A stretch of DNA of 25,670 nucleotides. It comes from CAIZQW01 sp037133395. GTDB taxonomy: Bacteria; Verrucomicrobiota; Kiritimatiellia; RFP12; UBA1067. The translations under genes were made by a program, and so were the position numbers. Positions 15,375 to 24,100 of this stretch are shown here, one piece after another. Location: NCBI GenBank assembly GCA_037133395.1, contig JBAXOG010000065.1, positions 1 to 25,670 of the forward strand, in the 5' to 3' direction. Within the stretch, counting starts at the first letter, position 1; each line of letters begins with the position of its first letter. The notes beneath the pieces are model-generated. The model did no database searches, had not been told where the DNA came from, and was given only the letters and a program-made list of their open reading frames with translations.

Positions 15375-16163
15375 TTACGTGTTGAATCCCTTGTTATACC
15401 CCAGTCGCGCCGAGATACGGTCAGCATGGCTCTTGACAACTGAGCCGATCTCTGGGATGTGCTTCCGGTCGATATTCATCATCAGTCCAGTCGTCCACAC
15501 CGCCGCGACTGGATAGCCGCTACGGTCGAAGATCGGCGCACCGATACAGTAGATGCCCTCGAACTGCTCGCTATCATCGAACGAATAGCCCTTCTCGGCC
15601 ACAGTCCCCAGTTCGCGACGCAGATGTTCTTTTGATGTAATCGTCCGTTCGTTGTAGCGGACAAACTTCATCGTGGCAATGAGCTCATCGCGCTCTTTCA
15701 CGGGCAGGAAGGCGAGAATCGCCTTACCCGGCGCGGAACAGGAGACGCTGATGCGGTAACCGAGTTTGGAGATGAAACAGAACATGCGCGTACCGATGGC
15801 CTCATCGAGCACGATCACTTCCTTACCTTCGCGCACGCCAATGAGCACGGTGTCCTGTACGCGGTCTCGCAATTCGCGCATAATGTCCAGCGCGTGCTCG
15901 ACCAGATTCGCCTCAGTGATGGCGAGTTGGCCGATGAGTAGCAACTTGGTGGTCAGGCGGATCTGCTTCGTCTCTGGATCGCGCGAGACCAGCCCCATGT
16001 CCTCCAGTGCCATGGCGATGCGATAGGCGCTTGAGATCGGGCAGTCCAGCGCTGCCGTGATGTCGGTCAGCACCTGCCCGCGCGGGTGACGCGAGAGATG
16101 CTCAAGAATCTGGAAGCCGGTCTTCAAACTCGGCACGTCGTACTTCGGTTTCTTTGTGGTCAT
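15375..16163 (-). CDS. IclR-family transcriptional regulator
   Basis: A 262-residue DNA-binding protein. A winged helix-turn-helix (about 12-75: SLKTGFQILEHLSRHPRGQVLTDITAAL...SSAYRIAMALEDMGLVSR) is followed by the GAF-like IclR effector domain (about 90-255) with the family pattern RYNERTITSKEHLRRELGTVAEKGYSFDDSEQFEGIYCIGAPIFDRSGYPVAAV. IclR proteins usually control adjacent catabolic genes in response to a small carbon or aromatic ligand, which is not predictable here. It directly precedes the HzsA-related gene (33 nt), so the two are probably one transcript. The promoter (16228-16256) is followed by an inverted repeat (16189-16210) placed to allow repression, presumably autoregulation. The Shine-Dalgarno sequence is weak. 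Confidence 0.94.
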   Translation of the reverse strand: MTTKKPKYDVPSLKTGFQILEHLSRHPRGQVLTDITAALDCPISSAYRIAMALEDMGLVSRDPETKQIRLTTKLLLIGQLAITEANLVEHALDIMRELRDRVQDTVLIGVREGKEVIVLDEAIGTRMFCFISKLGYRISVSCSAPGKAILAFLPVKERDELIATMKFVRYNERTITSKEHLRRELGTVAEKGYSFDDSEQFEGIYCIGAPIFDRSGYPVAAVWTTGLMMNIDRKHIPEIGSVVKSHADRISARLGYNKGFNT

Positions 16164-16188
16164 TCGTTTGTTCTCTTACTGCCTATCA

Positions 16189-16210
16189 TTGGTTTAATAA
16201 GCAAAACCAA
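16189..16210. promoter_or_regulatory. Inverted repeat, candidate operator of the iclR gene
   Basis: Perfect arms TTGGTTT (16189-16195) and AAACCAA (16204-16210) separated by 8 bp. It lies just downstream of the expected transcription start and 26-47 nt before the iclR ATG, where a bound repressor would block transcription. IclR autoregulation is common; binding here is inference. Confidence 0.5.
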
Positions 16211-16227
16211 CTTCACTACATGGAAAT

Positions 16228-16256
16228 AGGATAGCACGGCGGTATAATCCTGTCAA
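16228..16256 (-). promoter_or_regulatory. Sigma-70 promoter of iclR and the HzsA-related gene
   Basis: On the minus strand TTGACA (16251-16256), exactly 17 nt, then TATCCT (16228-16233). The -35 and spacing are perfect. Transcription would start near 16221, about 58 nt before the iclR start codon. Confidence 0.75.
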
Positions 16257-16339
16257 GGGGCAAAGCAGAAATTATTTTGACTTAATCGTGCCCTGTTTTA
16301 GACACAGAATAAATGAGGGCGGGGGTCATTCTGTACGTG

Positions 16340-17986
16340 CTAGCTCTGTTGGACTTCGACGAGTCCTCGGACAGAGTTGCCGCAGAAGATGTGCTCGGCG
16401 CTTTGGAGGTCATCGAGAAAAAGATTTCTTTCGACACACGTTCCTTCATCAAGCATCTTCTGGCGCAGGATGCCGTTGAGCAGTCCACACGCCAGGGGTG
16501 GTGTATAGAGAACTCCATTTATTTGCACGAAGAGATTGCTCCGTGCGCCTTCGGTGAGCATCCCATGCTCATTCACATAAATTTCGTCAAAGAGAAGGCC
16601 TTGCTTGATTTTTTGCAGGGTCGCGGTGTACCAGGGACGATAGGTGGTCTTGTGACGTAGCATGGGATCAAAACTCGTTGTCCGCGCCGTGGCAATCTCG
16701 ATGCGGGTGGATTTGAGTTCGTCGTACGGGTGTGTTTCCGTAGTCAGTGTGCCGTCGCGCGCGAGTAACAGGCGCAGGAGGGTATCGGATTGCGGGAGAG
16801 GAGCCAGAGATGGTTGTTGATAAGCAAACCCCAGCGCTCTGGCTGACCGCTCCATACGCGCAAGATGCTCCTTGCCGTAGCGCCATGTGCCATCAACGAT
16901 GCGGATGGTTTCAAGAATCTGGTAGTCATTTTGAAGAAAGGCAGTCTTCGTCTGTGTCTCCAGCCATTCCTCGCGTGCGTCGGAGTCCCAGACAATGCCG
17001 CTGCCCACACGATAGTGGTAGGCTGTTTCTTTGCATGTTCGTTGCAGGATCCGGATCGGCACGCTAAATGTTGAATGGTTGGGTTGCAGAAAGCCGATGG
17101 CTCCACAGTAGACGCCACGAGGACCGCGTTCAAGCGAGTCGATGATCTGCATCGTGCTGCGCTTGGGCGCGCCCGTCACGGAACCGCAGGGAAAGAGCGC
17201 GGTGAAAATTTCCAAGAGGGAGGTGTGCTCTTTGAGTTCAGCAAAAATTTCAGAGGTCATCTGATGGACGGTCTTGTGGGTCTCGATCTCAAAAAGATTT
17301 TTGACCGTCACGCTTCCTGGGCGCGCCACTTTTCCAAGATCGTTACGCAACAGATCCACAATCATCACATTTTCAGACCGGTTCTTTGCATCGCCTTGCA
17401 AAAACTGGCGATTGGTTTCATCTTCTGCAGTATCTTTTCCTCGCTTGGCTGTACCTTTCATCGGCTTGGCGCGGATGGTCGTCCCATCGAGTTCAAAAAA
17501 TAATTCAGGCGAGAACGAGAGAATGCTCTCGTATTTATTTTCAATGAAGGCCGTGTAGGGGGTTGTCTGGCGTGGAAGTAGCATTTCAAAAAGTTCTAGC
17601 GGAGCGAGTGCGGATTGGACCTCACAATCATACGTATAATTGACCTGATACGTATTTCCGTCTGCGATCTCCTCCTTGATCCGGGAGAGCGCGCGATTAT
17701 AGTCTGCGAAGTCGATTGTCGGGGTGACCGTCAACGGGATCTCGGGACGAGGTGTTGGAATGTACGGCGTGAAGGTGGTGTGCGCTTCAAAATAGAGGAG
17801 GGGAAGGTCAGAGCTGAATTTATGATCAAGCACCGCCTGCTTCGCCTCATAACGGATGTAACCCATGAGATAGTGGTTTGCTCGATACTGCTCGATCACC
17901 TTGAAGGCAGCAACGAGTCCTTGATAGTCAAAAGCTTCAATGACTCCTACCGGGTGCTCAAAGACCATGTTAGCGTATCGTTGCAT
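16340..17986 (-). CDS. pabB: Fused aminodeoxychorismate synthase component I and aminodeoxychorismate lyase (PabB-PabC)
   Basis: A 548-residue bifunctional enzyme for p-aminobenzoate, the folate precursor. Residues about 1-352 are PabB (chorismate-binding fold) with ADGNTYQVNYTY (108-119), PMKGT (175-179, catalytic Lys K177), RSENVMIVDLLRNDLG (203-218), HQMTSEI (241-247) and GSVTGAPK (268-275). Residues about 353-548 are PabC, a class IV PLP aminotransferase fold, with RHKTTYR (444-450, PLP-binding K446) and EGARSNLF (479-486). The fusion would make PABA from chorismate once ammonia is supplied by a PabA glutaminase, which is not in this window. No Shine-Dalgarno sequence precedes ATG 17986; M7 (17968) is a possible alternative. 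It is divergent from carA. Confidence 0.94.
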   Translation of the reverse strand: MQRYANMVFEHPVGVIEAFDYQGLVAAFKVIEQYRANHYLMGYIRYEAKQAVLDHKFSSDLPLLYFEAHTTFTPYIPTPRPEIPLTVTPTIDFADYNRALSRIKEEIADGNTYQVNYTYDCEVQSALAPLELFEMLLPRQTTPYTAFIENKYESILSFSPELFFELDGTTIRAKPMKGTAKRGKDTAEDETNRQFLQGDAKNRSENVMIVDLLRNDLGKVARPGSVTVKNLFEIETHKTVHQMTSEIFAELKEHTSLLEIFTALFPCGSVTGAPKRSTMQIIDSLERGPRGVYCGAIGFLQPNHSTFSVPIRILQRTCKETAYHYRVGSGIVWDSDAREEWLETQTKTAFLQNDYQILETIRIVDGTWRYGKEHLARMERSARALGFAYQQPSLAPLPQSDTLLRLLLARDGTLTTETHPYDELKSTRIEIATARTTSFDPMLRHKTTYRPWYTATLQKIKQGLLFDEIYVNEHGMLTEGARSNLFVQINGVLYTPPLACGLLNGILRQKMLDEGTCVERNLFLDDLQSAEHIFCGNSVRGLVEVQQS

Positions 17987-18232
17987 GTTTATTAATGTAT
18001 GTGTTCGAGATACAAAACGGTGAAATTATTACATTGAAAAGATCTCATATTCGCTAAGAGAGGTCAAGACGCCATTCGTGAATAGCAACGCGATACATTG
18101 GCACGACCACATTTCCGCTTGCGCCTAATCCCATAACCGTTCTATAATTGCTGCAAATGGGATGTAACACTTTCTCTCGATACGTTTCGAGGGGTATTTG
18201 TGGTATCTGTTAAGAACCGATTAGTCAGCTCA
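17987..18232. other. Distal half of the pabB-carA divergent intergenic region
   Basis: No coding frame with a ribosome site is visible. It holds a sigma-70-like promoter candidate at 18119-18148 and a small palindrome CTCGA-N6-TCGAG at 18176-18191 of unknown role. I could not place a convincing minus-strand promoter for the PabB-PabC gene, although one must lie here. Confidence 0.5.
18119..18148 (+). promoter_or_regulatory. Sigma-70-type promoter candidate upstream of carA
   Basis: TTGCGC (18119-18124), an 18-nt spacer and a perfect TATAAT (18143-18148). It would give a leader of about 300 nt reading through the enhancer repeats. It could be a basal promoter paired with the inducible sigma-54 one, as glnAp1 is with glnAp2 in E. 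coli. Confidence 0.4.
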
Positions 18233-18248
18233 TTTACGGTTTCGTAAA
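18233..18248. promoter_or_regulatory. Distal candidate enhancer site of the carA sigma-54 promoter
   Basis: TTTAC-GGTTTC-GTAAA, an exact match to the repeat upstream of glnN. Its centre lies 157.5 bp before the end of the -12 GC, within about 1.5 bp of the distance at glnN. Confidence 0.6.
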
Positions 18249-18264
18249 ATTATGACATTCTTGT

Positions 18265-18280
18265 TTTGCAAGATTGTAAC
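18265..18280. promoter_or_regulatory. Proximal, degenerate enhancer site of the carA sigma-54 promoter
   Basis: TTTGC-AAGATT-GTAAC matches 8 of 10 fixed positions. Its centre is exactly 32 bp from the distal site and 125.5 bp before the end of the -12 GC, against 126.5 bp at glnN. The placement is more convincing than the sequence alone. Confidence 0.45.
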
Positions 18281-18383
18281 AAATTGTCAGAAGCTATCTC
18301 TTCTGGAATTGACTTTTAGGGATTTAAGGTAGATTTTAGCGTATAGATGTCAGGAATTAGATTTTTTAAAGATTTTTCCACCA

Positions 18384-18399
18384 TGGCATGAAAGTTGCA
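18384..18399 (+). promoter_or_regulatory. Sigma-54 promoter of the carA-pyrG-carB operon
   Basis: TGGCATGAAAGTTGCA fits the sigma-54 consensus with a perfect -12 TTGCA and correct GG-N10-GC spacing (GG 18385-18386, GC 18397-18398). The predicted start is near 18410, about 42 nt before the carA ATG. Confidence 0.88.
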
Positions 18400-18451
18400 A
18401 TTATTGCTAAGGGTTATACTTGTATGGTTTTACGGCGAGAGGGGTGAATTG

Positions 18452-19537
18452 ATGCAAAACAGAGCTTTTTTGGCATTAGCAGACGGGACTATCTTTTTTG
18501 GGAAGGCGGCTGGCGCGGCAGTGGATCGTGTGGGCGAGGTTGTCTTCAATACGGGCATGACAGGGTATCAGGAGATTGTTTCTGATCCCTCTTATGCCGG
18601 ACAGATTGTGACGCTGACCACGGCGGAGGTCGGTAATTATGGATGCTCCTCGGATGCGATGGAGTCGCGAGGTCTTTTTCTCAGTGGCCTGATCATTCAG
18701 GGATTAAATCCGCCGTCAAATTTTAAAGCGGAATGTTCGCTACCTGATTTGTTGAAGCAACATCAGGTACCCTGCCTCTACGAGGTAGATACCCGTAAAC
18801 TGACCCTTCACTTGCGTTCCTGTGGAACAGTGAAGGGTTTTCTGCATACATCTGCAGAGTCTGTCACGCCTGACGAGGGGGTTGCGCGCGCTCGTGAATG
18901 GTGCGGCCTGGATGGGCAGGATTATGCCGCGAAGGTCAGTGACCCCAAGGGGTATGTGTGGAGCACGGAGGGAGATTTCCGCGTGGTGGCGTACGATTTC
19001 GGTATCAAATATAATATCCTTCGTTGCCTTGCCTCGCACAAACTAGCGGTCACGGTCGTGCCAGCTTGGACCACGGCCAAGGAGGTTTTGGCGCTGAAGC
19101 CGGATGGCGTCTTTCTCTCGAACGGGCCTGCTGATCCTTCGGCCGTGAAGGGCGCAATCCAGGCGGCGAAGGAGTTGACCGGAAAGGTGCCGCTCATGGG
19201 GATCTGTCTGGGACATCAGATTCTTGGACTCGCGACCGGTGCGAATTGTGGACGGTTGAAATTCGGGCACCACGGCTGTAATCATCCTGTGAAAAACCTC
19301 TTAACGGGGCTTGTGGAAATTACCAGCCAGAACCATAACTACGCGATTCTGCCAGAGGCACTGCCGAGCCAACTCGAAGTGACGCACCTCAATTTGAACG
19401 ATCAGACGATTGAAGGTATACGCCACAAGATCGAGCCTGCTTTTTCTGTGCAGTATCATCCGGAGGCCGCACCTGGGCCTCACGATTCATCTTATTTGTT
19501 TAATCAATTCCGAGCATTATTGGAGGCTTCAAAATGA
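18452..19537 (+). CDS. carA: Carbamoyl-phosphate synthase small (glutaminase) subunit
   Basis: A 361-residue cytoplasmic subunit that hydrolyses glutamine and passes ammonia to CarB. The N-terminal CPSase_sm domain (about 1-140) has GEVVFNTGMTGYQEIVSDPSYAGQIV (28-53). The class I glutaminase domain (about 176-360) has YDFGIKYNILR (181-191), FLSNGPADP (221-229), GICLGHQILGLA with nucleophile C252, and QYHPEAAPGPHD with H336 and E338. ATG 18452 was chosen over an in-frame ATG 19 codons upstream (at 18395, inside the -12 element) because GAGAGGGGTGAATTG precedes it. The stop overlaps the pyrG start by 4 nt (ATGA). A sigma-54 promoter indicates nitrogen control. Confidence 0.97.
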   Translation: MQNRAFLALADGTIFFGKAAGAAVDRVGEVVFNTGMTGYQEIVSDPSYAGQIVTLTTAEVGNYGCSSDAMESRGLFLSGLIIQGLNPPSNFKAECSLPDLLKQHQVPCLYEVDTRKLTLHLRSCGTVKGFLHTSAESVTPDEGVARAREWCGLDGQDYAAKVSDPKGYVWSTEGDFRVVAYDFGIKYNILRCLASHKLAVTVVPAWTTAKEVLALKPDGVFLSNGPADPSAVKGAIQAAKELTGKVPLMGICLGHQILGLATGANCGRLKFGHHGCNHPVKNLLTGLVEITSQNHNYAILPEALPSQLEVTHLNLNDQTIEGIRHKIEPAFSVQYHPEAAPGPHDSSYLFNQFRALLEASK

Positions 19538-21138
19538 CCAAATATGTGTTTATGACAGGCGGTGTGGTTTCCAGTCTGGGCAAAGGCATCACAGCGGCAT
19601 CGCTGGCCTTGTTATTGAAACGTCGTGGACTCCGCGTCGCGATGCAAAAACTGGACCCCTATTTCAACGTTGATCCAGGCACGATGTCCCCTTATCAACA
19701 TGGCGAGGTCTTTGTGACTGCAGATGGGACCGAGACGGATCTGGACTTGGGACACTATGAACGCTTCACGGGTATTCGGTGTACGCGCAACAGCAACTAC
19801 ACGTCAGGACGTATTTATAAAGCCGTGATTGAACGGGAACGGCAGGGCGGTTATCTCGGTGCCACGGTGCAGGTGATTCCCCACATCACCAATGAGATCA
19901 AGGATGCGTTTAAGTCTGTCGCCGGACCAGATGTCGATGTGGCGATTATTGAGGTCGGCGGTACGGCGGGCGATATTGAATCGCTGCCCTTCTTGGAAGC
20001 GGCTCGCCAGTTTCGTCATGAAGTGGGTCCTCTGAATGCAGTCTTTGTGCATCTGACCTTGCTCCCTTATCTACGGGCAGCGGGTGAGCTAAAGACAAAG
20101 CCGTCACAGCAATCAGTGGGTATCCTGCGCAACATCGGCATTATTCCGGATATATTGGTCTGTCGAACAGAGGTTGAGATTGGCGAGAGCGAAATCCAGA
20201 AGTTAGCGCTCTTCTGCAATGTCCCGGTCGAACATGTGATCGAGGAGAAGGACGTGGCCCATTCGATTTATGAAGTGCCGCTCGAACTGGAAAAACAGAA
20301 TTTTGACAAAAAAGTTTTAAATCTCCTCCATCTGCCGGTTGGAAAGTTGGACATGGATGATTGGCGCAAGTTGGTGGATGTTGTCCTCGCGCCGAAGAAT
20401 AGCTGCACGATTGCGGTGGTTGGAAAATATACCGGATGTCCGGACGCCTATAAGAGTATCGTTGAATCGATCCACCATGCAGGGATCGCAAACGATTGCC
20501 GAGTCAAGGTGGAATTGGTTGAAGCGGAGTTACTGGAAAAGGCACCTGACATGCTCAATGGTGCGGACTGTATCCTGATTCCGGGCGGCTTTGGCAATCG
20601 CGGTATCCCGGGCAAGTTGCAGGCTATTCAGCATGCACGCGAGAAGAAGATTCCTCTTCTGGGCATCTGTCTGGGCTTGCAGTGCATGGTCATTGAATAT
20701 GCTAGAAACGTCCTGAATTTAAAGGATGCGGACAGCGTGGAGATGAACCCGGATACGCCCCATCCTGTCATTCATCTCATGCATGATCAGCGCACGATCT
20801 CAGCCAAGGGTGCGACCATGCGGCTTGGGAGTTATCCCTGTCGTTTGCAAAAGGACAGTCTCTCGCATCAGCTTTATGGAAAGAACGAGATCCTCGAACG
20901 CCATCGTCATCGCTACGAGTTCAACAATCTTTATCGCGAGGACTTTTCGGCCTCAGACCTGAAGATTGTCGGAACATCGCCGGACGACCTCTTAGTCGAA
21001 ATGGTCGAACTGCAGAATCATCCATTTTTTATCGGATGTCAGTTCCATCCGGAATTTCAGTCGCAGATCGCAGAAGCCCATCCGCTGTTCAAGGGGCTCA
21101 TCGCAGCAGCGCTCAAGAAAAAGGAGAATCATGCCTAA
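19534..21138 (+). CDS. pyrG: CTP synthase (glutamine-hydrolysing)
   Basis: A 534-residue cytoplasmic enzyme that converts UTP to CTP with ATP and glutamine. The synthase domain (about 1-270) begins TKYVFMTGGVVSSLGKGITAASL with the P-loop at 12-18, then KLDPYFNVDPGTMSPYQHGEVFVTADGTETDLDLGHYERF (39-78). The class I glutaminase domain (about 292-530) carries GICLGLQCMV with nucleophile C379 and CQFHPEF with H505 and E507. The length is normal. It sits between carA and carB, overlapping them by 4 and 8 nt, so its expression is tied to carbamoyl-phosphate synthase. The carA-pyrG-carB order is unusual. Confidence 0.98.
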   Translation: MTKYVFMTGGVVSSLGKGITAASLALLLKRRGLRVAMQKLDPYFNVDPGTMSPYQHGEVFVTADGTETDLDLGHYERFTGIRCTRNSNYTSGRIYKAVIERERQGGYLGATVQVIPHITNEIKDAFKSVAGPDVDVAIIEVGGTAGDIESLPFLEAARQFRHEVGPLNAVFVHLTLLPYLRAAGELKTKPSQQSVGILRNIGIIPDILVCRTEVEIGESEIQKLALFCNVPVEHVIEEKDVAHSIYEVPLELEKQNFDKKVLNLLHLPVGKLDMDDWRKLVDVVLAPKNSCTIAVVGKYTGCPDAYKSIVESIHHAGIANDCRVKVELVEAELLEKAPDMLNGADCILIPGGFGNRGIPGKLQAIQHAREKKIPLLGICLGLQCMVIEYARNVLNLKDADSVEMNPDTPHPVIHLMHDQRTISAKGATMRLGSYPCRLQKDSLSHQLYGKNEILERHRHRYEFNNLYREDFSASDLKIVGTSPDDLLVEMVELQNHPFFIGCQFHPEFQSQIAEAHPLFKGLIAAALKKKENHA

Positions 21139-24100
21139 ACGTACCGATTTGAAGAAAATAATGCTCATTGGGTCAGGTCCCATTGCCATCGGGCAGGGAT
21201 GTGAATTTGATTATTCTGGTGTGCAGGCCTGTAAGGTACTGAAGAATGAAGGGTTCGAGGTCGTCTTGGTCAACAGCAATCCAGCGACGATCATGACGGA
21301 TCCCGAGTTTGCTGACCGTACCTATATCGAGCCTCTCACGGCAGAGGTGCTGCACGAAATCATCCGTTGCGAACGTCCAGATGCCTTGCTCCCGACGTTG
21401 GGTGGACAGACGGCTCTCAATCTAGCGATGGAGCTGTCGGAAAGCGGCATTCTTGATCGGTATCATGTTGAACTCATTGGTGCCAATGCCGAAGCCATTC
21501 GGCGGGCCGAAGATCGTCAGATCTTCAAAGATGTTATGCGCGGTATCGGGCTTGAGTTGCCGCTGTCTGGCTCGGCCCACACGATGCCGGAAGCCCTCTC
21601 TATCGCTTCCACCATTGGCAAGTGGCCACTGATTATCCGTCCGGGTTTTACGCTGGGCGGAACCGGTGGAGGTATTGCCTACACCCTGGAGGACTTCAAG
21701 CGCATCGTCGCGCGTGGCTTGGCTGCGAGTCGCAACAGTGAAGTGTTGATTGAAGAGTCGCTGATCGGTTGGAAGGAGTACGAACTGGAGGTCATCCGCG
21801 ACCGCAAGGACAATTGCGTGATTGTCTGCTCTATTGAGAACTTCGATCCTATGGGAGTCCATACCGGCGACTCCATCACGATTGCACCCGCGCAAACATT
21901 GAGCGATAGCGAGTATCAGCTCATGCGTGATAATTCGCTTAAGGTCATGCGGGCGATTGGTGTGGAGACCGGTGGCTCGAATGTGCAGTGGGCCGTCAAT
22001 CCTGCTGATGGACGTCAAATCATCATTGAGATGAATCCGCGTGTTTCGCGTTCTTCTGCGCTGGCGTCCAAGGCGACTGGTTTCCCGATTGCGAAAATTG
22101 CGACCCTGCTGGCTGTGGGATATACGCTGGATGAAATTCGGAACGATATCACTCGCGCCACGCCCAGTTGCTTCGAGCCGGCGCTCGATTACGTGGTTAC
22201 AAAGATTCCTCGTTTTGCCTTTGAAAAATTTCCAGCTGCAGACAGCACATTGGGTACGCAGATGAAATCTGTGGGCGAAGCGATGTCGATTGGACGCAAC
22301 TTTAAACAGTCCTTCCAAAAGGCCTTGCGCTCACTGGAGACCGGTCGTTTCGGGTTTGGTGCGGATGGGAAGAATCAGAAATTCGAAGCATTGAGTGTGG
22401 CTGACTTGGAAGCGCAAGTTTCGCGTCCCCATGCAGAACGTATCTTCGCCATTTACGAAGCATTGAAACGAAATTTCACGGTTGGACGTATTCATGAACT
22501 GACAGGCATCGATCTCTATTTTTTACGCCATCTTTCAGAGTTGGTTCAGTTCGAAGGAACCCTCCCGAAAGGCTTGGCATCGTCTGATTCAGAAGCGGCA
22601 ACGGAGCTTATGCGTCAAGCAAAGGTCTGGGGTTACTCAGATCGTCAGCTTGCCTATTTGCTGAAGAGCAATGAAGCAGAGATTCGGAAACGCCGTGTGC
22701 AACAGGGCGTTCGTCCGACTTTTGGATTGGTGGATACGTGCGCTGGCGAGTTTGAGGCTATCACCCCCTATTACTATTCGACCTACACGGAGCATGACGA
22801 ACCGGTCCGCGACAAATGCGGCAAGAAATCCATCATGATTCTGGGGGGCGGTCCTAATCGCATCGGGCAGGGAATTGAGTTTGACTACTGCTGTGTGCAT
22901 GCTTCCTTTGCTTTACGAGATGCTGGCTTTGAGACCATCATGGTGAACAGCAATCCCGAGACCGTATCGACCGATTATGACACCAGCGACAAGCTCTACT
23001 TCGAGCCACTCACGCTGGAAGATATCATGAACATTTACGAGCGGGAGTCCTGTGCGGGTATTATCGTGCAGTTCGGCGGACAAACACCGCTCAATCTCGC
23101 GGCCCAGCTCAAAGCAGCAGGTGCGACAATTATCGGGACTAGTCCTGAAGACATTGAAGCAGCGGAAGACCGGAATTTCTTTAAGCAACTCGCGGACCGT
23201 CTGCATATTAAACAGCCGCCCAGTGGCATTGCCTATACTGTAGATGAAGCTGTAACGATTGCGGATCGCATTGGTTATCCCGTGCTGGTCCGTCCGTCGT
23301 TTGTTTTGGGTGGACGCGCCATGGTGATTGTTTATGAGCCGCAATATTTGCGGCAGTACGTTGAAGAGGCTGCCCGTGTGTCTGAAGGCAAACCGATTCT
23401 TGTCGACCACTTCCTCGAACATGCGACCGAGATTGACGTGGACTTTATTTCCGATGGCACGAATACTGTCATTGGCGCGATTATGGAACATGTGGAGTTG
23501 GCGGGCATTCATTCGGGTGATTCCGCTTGTTCAATTCCTACACAATCGATCCCCGAGGCCGTCAAGAATCTCATCCGCGTGCAATCTGCTGCACTGGCAA
23601 AGGAACTCCATGTTTGTGGACTCATCAATATTCAGTTTGCTGTGCAGAACGATGAAGTCTACATCCTAGAAGTCAATCCGCGCGCATCCCGTACCGTACC
23701 GTTTGTGAGCAAGGCGATTGGTGTGCCGCTGGCCAAAAAGGCTGCGCTTTGCATGGTTGGTAAGACCCTGCCCGAACTTGGCTTTACGCAGGAAGTCACG
23801 ATTCCGTACACGGCCTTTAAAGAGGCGGTCTTTCCCTTCGTGAAATTCCCAGGCGTAGACATTGTCCTGACGCCTGAGATGAAATCCACGGGTGAAGTGA
23901 TGGGCATTGATTACCACTATGGCGCGGCCTATCTCAAGTCCCAGATGGCGGCCAGCAATGCGATCCCTCAGAAGGGGAGTGTCTTCCTTTCATTGCGCGA
24001 TGAAGATAAACAGCCCGCCTTGCCGCTCATCCGAGAGCTGGTCAAGATGGGCTTTGAGCTTTATTGCACGCGAGGAACCGCAACGATGCTGTACAACAAT

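Noticed and set aside
18099..18116. TGGCACG upstream of carA resembling a further sigma-54 -24 element
   Set aside because: The position 10 bp after GG holds TT instead of GC, so the -12 element is missing.
21422..22318. Long open frame antisense to carB
   Set aside because: Same reasoning: no recognisable protein motifs, and carB on the other strand is unambiguous.
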